From: Thinopyrum elongatum
Lineage: Eukaryota > Streptophyta > Magnoliopsida > Poales > Poaceae
Assembly: GCA_011799875.1 (NCBI GenBank)
Contig: CM022301.1
Coordinates: 326,138,929 to 326,202,928 of the forward strand
DNA length: 64,000 nucleotides
Direction of reading: 5' to 3'
The notes beneath the pieces were generated by a model. That model had not been told where the DNA came from, did no database searches, and saw only the letters and a program-made list of their open reading frames with translations. This document shows, in pieces, positions 58,992 to 64,000 of this stretch. Position numbers and translations under genes: made by a program. How positions within the stretch are numbered: the stretch's first letter is position 1; each line of letters begins with the position of its first letter.

Positions 58992-61487
58992 ATGGTGAGC
59001 GCGGGTAAGGAGCGCTCCGAGGCTCCTTCTTCGTCGGCACGTGGTGGGAGTGGTACTTCCATTCCACCCATACCTCTCCGGAGAGCGTTGTACGAGGGTA
59101 TGGCTTCACCGGTGGGCGCTTCTTCGTCGGCATCGTTGCCCTCCGGGAGAGGAGGTCGTGGAGGGAGGAAGAGCGGAGGTCAGGGAGGAAGTGGTCGTGG
59201 GAGAGGTAGGAAGGCTCCTACGCCTTCTTCGCTGCCACCCCCAGCTGATTCATCCGAGCACAGGACTGCTAGGGTGGACACGTCTGAGGAGGAGGCTACG
59301 TGGACTCCGGTCCACGAGCCTCGGGTCAATGGCCCTTCGGCCCATGAGACTCCGGACCAGGGTACGTCCCGGGAGACTTCTGGATGGGGTACCTGGCCGG
59401 ATCCGCCTGAGGGGCCGAGTGGCCATGCTGATGGTGGCGGGGATCTGGTTGATAGCGAGGGCGAGGTGGTTGAGGGGGCCACCGTCTACCAGCGTGGTTG
59501 TACAGGGCTCCCGACCGTGCCGGTGACCCGCGAGCAGAGGTGGTCGATTTTTCCTAATGGGGAGAGGTAAGTGCATTTACTCTTTTTGTACCTTTTGCCT
59601 TCATGTTTCTTCAAATATCTAATGCGTTGGCCTTGTCATACTGCAGGGGTTGGGACCACGCTCCGGATGTCCGCAGGCCCAACACCGTCCTTGGTGTGCT
59701 TTGCCGGCAAACTTCCCGGGGTTTGTCACGTTGCCCGGTGAGGGTCAGGTTCCACAACTAGGATTGAGCTGGGAGCACTACTTGGCTGCCCCGGCCCCGC
59801 CAGAGGAGACGATCGATGGTGTCTTGTGCCACACGAGGGCAGAGATGGTGATCAGAAAGTTTTGGGTAATTTCTCCTTTACACAATAAAAAATCTTCAAA
59901 TAGCTAGTTATTGTACTAATCAATGTTGTCTCGTTTGATTGGAGACCTTCTACAAGTGTGAGGTGGGATACGAGGAGGCCGCGGCACAGGTTATCGATGC
60001 CGAGTGCAAGCGCCTACTACAAAACTTATGGCACGATGCTCGGGTGTAGGCTGTTCGAGACTACTACGCCTCGCGTGGTATTAAGAAGACCAAGCCGGCG
60101 TGCCGCGAAAAGTTTCTGAAGAAGGAGCAGTACATGACGGTAATCACCTATTCTTAAGGCCTTGTACTTAGTTTCCTTGATTTGATTCGTAGGCGTAGCG
60201 CTCAAGTTTCTCTTTACTAACTTAGGTGCCCCCGAGATGGTGTGCGGATCAGATGGATTGTTGGGAGGTGTTGGTGGATGAGTGGTGCTCAGACCAATGG
60301 TTAGCCCTCCACAACAATGCCAAGGACTGGCGTGCCCAAATGGAAGGTGTGCCACACCATCAAGGCAGCGCCAACTTATATCAGTTCGGGCAAAACTGGG
60401 TATGTGGTTTGCTTCATGATTCATGCAATTCATTCTTCATGCTAGCTTGAGACCTTTAATTACTAATTTACTCTGTTCCTCTCTTTCAGGCACGACACAA
60501 TAAGGCGGAGGTGCCAGAGGTGTACGACCTCTATGCCATGGCCCATACTGCCTTGTACAAGAAGGTCAAGGTATTCTCTGAGTCTGACCTTGATCATCCA
60601 GAGAACTTCACCAACATCTCCTCCCACAACAAGCTCATGAAGTACAGAGATGAGGGGAAGGCGAGGAAAGGGGAGGACTTTAACCTGAGCCAGGGTCCCA
60701 TTGATCCAGAGCTGGTGATGATATCTGATGGAGGGAGGTCCCATGGCTAGATAGCCATTGGAGATGGACTTATCCGTTGTCCTAGCACTCTCCTGGAGAT
60801 CAAGGCGCGCCAGTCGAGCTCCGCTCCTGAGATAAGGCCTCGTCAACGGCCAGTCGAGCTCCGCTCCTGAGATAAGGCCTCGTCAACGGCCAGTCGAGCT
60901 CGCCTTCGAGGTTACTTATACGGACTCAACTATCTTTCCTCCATTACATTGTGTGTGCGGCCATCGATGATTACAATGCTAACGAGGAGTGGTGTTGCAG
61001 GCTGCTCTTCAGAGAGAGAGAGATAGAACCCAGGCGCTTCTGGCGGAGAGGGACCGGCAGGCGGCGGAGAAGGAGCGGGAGTTGGAGGAGAGGACTGCTA
61101 GGATGTTGGAGGAGGAGAGGGCATGGAATGACATGCAGAACCGGGCCATGTACGAGCTCCTCATGGTAAGTTTCTTCTGCATATTAGTCAAATCATGCAT
61201 TTAATGTTCATTTCATTACTAACTAGTATGACTGACTTGTCAAACCAAATGTGCAGTCTGTGTGCGAGAAGACCGGTCAGACCTCTCCGCCGATGCCAGT
61301 CATTGCTCCGGGAACCACGGTGAGTTTCATTTGAATAGTCATTAGTTACTAGTCTTAACATTTGAGTGTCATCATGCTAACGAGACATTGCAAATGATCT
61401 TTAGTGCAGCGTAACTCCAGACAAGCATCGCACGATCCTTCTCCAGGTGGTACCGGCACGAGCAACCCCGGTGCTTCACCTCCGTGA
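58992..61487 (+). pseudogene. CACTA TNPA-like (Transposase_24) gene, eight exons, inactivated
   Basis: Exons by splice sites and frame are 58992-59566, 59647-59865, 59945-60139, 60226-60399, 60490-about 60900, 61001-61165, 61257-61319 and 61410-61487 (TGA). Exon 1 encodes a Ser/Gly/Arg-rich low-complexity region. Exons 2-5 hold the Transposase_24-like body (ECKRLLQNLWHDAR, WCADQMDCWEVLVDEWCSD, YDLYAMAHTALYKK). Exon 6 encodes a charged coiled coil (RERDRTQALLAERDRQ). Such proteins bind CACTA subterminal repeats. Defects are a frameshift in exon 2 near 59700, TAG in exon 3 (about 60047, from likely CAG) and TAG at 60748 in exon 5. A 40-bp duplication follows. Confidence 0.75.
60811..60902 (+). 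repeat. 40-bp tandem duplication in the TNPA-like gene
   Basis: Two exact 40-bp copies (60811-60850 and 60851-60890) start CAGTCGAGCTCCGCTCCTGA, and a partial third copy runs to about 60901. Forty bases are not a multiple of three, so it shifts the frame of exon 5. Confidence 0.9.
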
Positions 61488-61957
61488 TGAGGGTAAGTTT
61501 TCTCTAGTGTTTTGCTTAACAAATGCATAATGACCTAGACTTAGCTTTATTTCCTCCAATATGCTTACCATAATGACATAGACTTAGCTTATCTTCCTCC
61601 AAAATGACATAATAACCTTACTTAGCTCCAAAATGATCCATTTTACCTAAGTTAGCTCCAAAATGACCTAAGTTAGCTATAATATGCTAAGTTAGCTCTA
61701 ATATGCTTAGTTACCTAAGTTAGCTCAATAATGACCTATACTTAGCTTACTTATGTCAAAAATGGCATAATATGCTTAGTTAACTCAAAAATGGCATAAT
61801 TACCTAGGTTAGCTCAATAATGACCTATACTTAGCTTATTTAGTTCATTTATGATATAAGTAGCTTACTTAGCTCATAAATGGCATGATAACCTTGGTAA
61901 GCTCATAAATGTCATATAGTTAGCTTACTTACGTAAAAAATGGCATGATTACCTAGG
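61488..61957 (+). repeat. Diverged TTAGCTC-type repeats after the TNPA-like gene
   Basis: After a GGTAAG donor-like site, the sequence is made of loosely repeated words such as CTTAGCT, ACCTAAGTTAGCTC and AAAATGGCATAAT. It grades into the regular array that follows. There is no coding. Confidence 0.6.
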
Positions 61958-62215
61958 TTAGCTCCAAAATGATCCATTTTACCTATGTTAGCTCCAAAAT
62001 GATCCATTTTACCTTGGTTAGCTCCAAAATGACCCATTTTACCTAAGTTAGCTCCAAAATGATTCATTTTACCTAAGTTACCTCATAAATGATCCATTTT
62101 ACCTAAGTTAGCTCACAAATGATCCATTTTACCTAAGTTAGCTCATAAATGATCCATTTTATCTAAGTTAGCTCATAAATGTCATTTTTACCTAACTTAG
62201 CTCATAAATGTCATA
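61958..62215 (+). repeat. 30-bp tandem array in CACTA
   Basis: About eight copies of a 30-bp unit, TTAGCTCCAAAATGATCCAT followed by TTTACCTAAG, with variants CTCATAAATG and CTCACAAATG. The period is exactly 30 over most of the array (for example starts at 61988 and 62018). Confidence 0.9.
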
Positions 62216-62218
62216 TAC

Positions 62219-62257
62219 TTCTTCTTCTTCTTCTTCTTCTAGTCTTCTTCTTCTAAC
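62219..62257 (+). repeat. TTC microsatellite
   Basis: CTTCTTCTTC repeats with one interruption (TAG). Confidence 0.9.
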
Positions 62258-62597
62258 TTTCTTATTTCCCATTTTGCAAATTTCATTCACTTCACGGAAG
62301 CTTGCATTGATGGAGTGCTTGTTTTCCCTTTCTGTTTTTCTTTTGTATCGATGAACTATGCATGTATGGTTGGATGAAACTATTATAATACGTATGGTTG
62401 GATGCCTGTATGTGGAACTTGCTATGTATGGTTGGATGGAACTATGCATGTATGATGAAACTTATATGTGTTGGATATCTCATATGTTTGCTGTGAAATT
62501 ACCTTGTGAAAAATATATATATATATATATATATCATATATTTGCTGTGAAAATGCTTGGATATAAGAAAAAACAGAAAAAAGAGGCCATGCAGGCC
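62258..62597 (+). repeat. CACTA right interior with TATGTATGGTTGGATG repeats and AT tract
   Basis: Three or four imperfect copies of ATGTATGGTTGGATG occur at 62360-62440. A CTCATATGTTTGCTGTGAAA pair (about 62481 and 62535) flanks an AT repeat at 62513-62534. No gene is seen. Confidence 0.65.
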
Positions 62598-63119
62598 CTT
62601 TGCCGTCTGCCACCGACGGCAAAGGGCTCTTTGCCATCTACTGCAGACGGTAAAGAGGCCACGTGGCAGCAACCTGTGCAACCTGGGAGCTGACCCATTT
62701 GGTCACTTTGCCGTCTGTGGCAGACGACAAAGGCTGGGGCGGTTTGCCGTCTGTGGTAAACAGCAAAGGCTGGGGTGTTTGCCGTCTGTGGCAGATGGCA
62801 AAGAACGGGGAGGGCATGACGTGTCTGCTGACATCATATAGCAGACGGCAAAGGGGAGGGCATGTTTGCCGTCGGCTGGCAGACGGCAAAGCCTCCCGTT
62901 AGCCACCTAACATGGCTAACGTCAGTTGTTTGCCGTCCACCTTCTTTGCCGTCTGCCACCGACGGCAAAGGGGTCTTTGCTGTCCGCTGGCAAAAAGCAG
63001 ATGGCAAATAAGCTGTTTACCATTACTTATTGTGCCGGGCATGTTTACCGTCCGCGGCTGATGGCAAAGACCTTTGTCGTCTGCCATGGCAGACGGCAAA
63101 TCAGCTGATTCCTGTAGTG
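62598..63119 (-). repeat. CACTA right subterminal repeats and terminal inverted repeat
   Basis: About a dozen TTTGCCGTCTG words or their complements occur in both orientations. Examples are 62599, 62705, 62742, 62780, 62838, 62863, 62927, 62945, 63071 and 63090. They end at CTGATTCCTGTAGTG. The density is much higher than at the left end. TNPA-type binding sites are inferred. Confidence 0.85.
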
Positions 63120-63122
63120 CTT

Positions 63123-63775
63123 GAATGAAAAGTATGATTGCAATGATTTTACTATAAATTCTGTTAATGTCAATTGTGCTAATAATATGCAAAACCCCAA
63201 GCTTGGGGATGCTAATCTGGCTATGTCATCTACTTATTGCAATGATCATGATTGGGGTGATTCTTCTTGAAAATTTATTTAAGCCTCATGATGAATATGA
63301 TATTGATAATAATGTTTGCAATAATATTGAAAGTGGGTTTGGAAGAGCGTCAACTTTAGGTAAAAATAATCCCACATATTTGGAGAGTGTTCAATCTTAT
63401 GAAATTTTTGATAAAAGTGGGTTTGGAGAGTTCATGACTTTAGTTGATGTTAAACCCACTACCTTGGAAGATTGTAAAACTTTTAAGGATGTGGATCATG
63501 GAGAGAAAATTTTATACGATAGCTATATTGTTGAATTTGATTATTACCCTACATGTAATTATTATGAGAGAGGAAAATATGGTTGTAGAAATTTTCATGT
63601 TACTAAATTACCTCTCGTTATGTTGAGATTGCTATTGTTTCTTTCTTCTTCCTTGCATATCCTAGTTTTTGATTGCCATGATAATTTGTTTGCTTATAAA
63701 ATCCCTATGCATCGGAAGTATGTTAGACTTAAATGTGTTTGTCACATGTATTATGATGCTCTCTTTGTGTTTTAA
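63123..63775 (+). pseudogene. Gypsy element internal ORF after the CACTA insertion
   Basis: The gag-like frame resumes and stops near 63268. A second frame, open from about 63270 to the TAA at 63773-63775, encodes an acidic segment with FDKSGFGEFMTLVDVKPTTL. A hydrophobic run LLLFLSSSLHILVFDC and a basic end follow. It has no protease or RT motif. Similar ORFs occur after gag-like ORFs in Triticeae retroelements (recollection). It is probably a remnant or a non-autonomous element's ORF, and a function cannot be given. Confidence 0.45.
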
Positions 63776-64000
63776 TTCTTGTCTTTCATGCGAGCATCAT
63801 CAAAATTATTATGCCTAGCTAGGGGCATAAAACGATAGCGCTTGTTGGGAGGCAACCCAATGAATAAAATTTATTTTTGCCTTTTTATTTCTGTTCTTGA
63901 GTGTTTGCACAATTATGCCTCTGTTATGATTGTGTTTTTTATGTTTCAATTAGTTTTTGTGCCAAGTGAAGCCTTTGGGATAGCTTTGGTTATAGTTGAT
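63776..64000 (+). other. Continuation of the gypsy element to the window edge
   Basis: T-rich sequence without gene motifs. It belongs to the retroelement that starts at 51210. Confidence 0.5.

Larger units (their letters stand above)
53223..63119 (+). mobile_element. CACTA (En/Spm) DNA transposon with both transposase-class genes
   Basis: The 9,897-bp element has ends CACTATTGGAATCAG and, inverted at the right, CACTACAGGAATCAG. A 3-bp duplication CTT flanks it (53220-53222 and 63120-63122). It carries subterminal TTTGCCGTCTGC repeats at both ends, a TNP2-like transposase gene (55154-58803) and a TNPA-like gene (58992-61487). This is the full autonomous CACTA layout, but both genes carry stops and frameshifts, so the copy is not autonomous now. 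It is inserted in the gag-like ORF of the gypsy element. Confidence 0.93.
51210..64000 (+). mobile_element. Gypsy-type LTR retrotransposon, 5' part, split by a CACTA transposon
   Basis: A 1,599-bp LTR (51210-52808) is followed by a tRNA-Asp-type primer site and a gag-like ORF beginning at 53059. The element continues after the CACTA (63120 onward) and runs off the window. ACCGT (51205-51209) should be the left target duplication. Sequence after the CACTA has stop codons and long A/T-rich frames, so it is decayed or non-autonomous. Confidence 0.75.

Noticed and set aside
61958..62215. CRISPR-like 30-bp periodic array
   Set aside because: Pure tandem repeat with no spacers and no cas genes, in a eukaryotic genome.

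Overview
The window is plant nuclear DNA. The mix of element types points to a large-genome Triticeae grass (wheat, Aegilops or barley type). The evidence is an Angela/WIS/BARE-like copia LTR of 1.79 kb, a non-coding LARD with very long LTRs, a Tekay-like chromovirus, a two-gene CACTA element, Stowaway MITE remnants and repeated solo LTRs, all nested in one another with exact target-site duplications (TSDs). I see no tRNA, rRNA or CRISPR array, and only one host gene that looks intact.

Layout, left to right. (1) 1-125 is the C-terminal end of a gypsy polyprotein (minus strand), joined without a TSD to a truncated Angela-type copia element (126-11891, minus strand) whose LTR is 10105-11891. 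Its integrase gene is split by a 5,446-bp Helitron (1612-7057) that carries an ABCC transporter fragment and three exons of a second gene. (2) 12097-36843 is a LARD-type retrotransposon flanked by TSD CCGCA. Its 5' LTR holds a complete 12.2-kb chromovirus (12609-24838, TSD CAACC) and its 3' LTR holds a solo LTR (33059-34705, TSD ATTAA). The LARD itself sits in an older repeat seen at 11892-12096 and 36849-37540. (3) 37541-40350 is the gene island, with a two-exon LEA_2/NDR1-HIN1-like membrane protein gene on the minus strand (38826-39629). (4) 40350-45115 is a copia element on the minus strand with LTRs of only about 125 bp and no recognisable gag. (5) 45116-51209 holds a decayed gene fragment, a Stowaway remnant, an LTR-like region and a solo LTR (48646-50199, TSD CGGGA). 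(6) 51210-64000 is the 5' part of a gypsy-type element (LTR, tRNA-Asp-type primer site, start of gag). It is split by a 9,897-bp CACTA transposon (53223-63119, TSD CTT) with a TNP2-like transposase gene, a TNPA-like gene, palindromic subterminal repeats and several tandem arrays.

Nearly every mobile-element gene here is broken. Most stop codons in the chromovirus, and several in the CACTA and short-LTR copia, can be explained by C-to-T changes in CHG or CG context, as expected of DNA that was methylated for a long time. The features I would follow up first are a 217-bp near-perfect hairpin in a predicted 5'-UTR intron of the CACTA transposase gene, which could be a small-RNA precursor, and the Helitron with its multi-exon captures and textbook termini.
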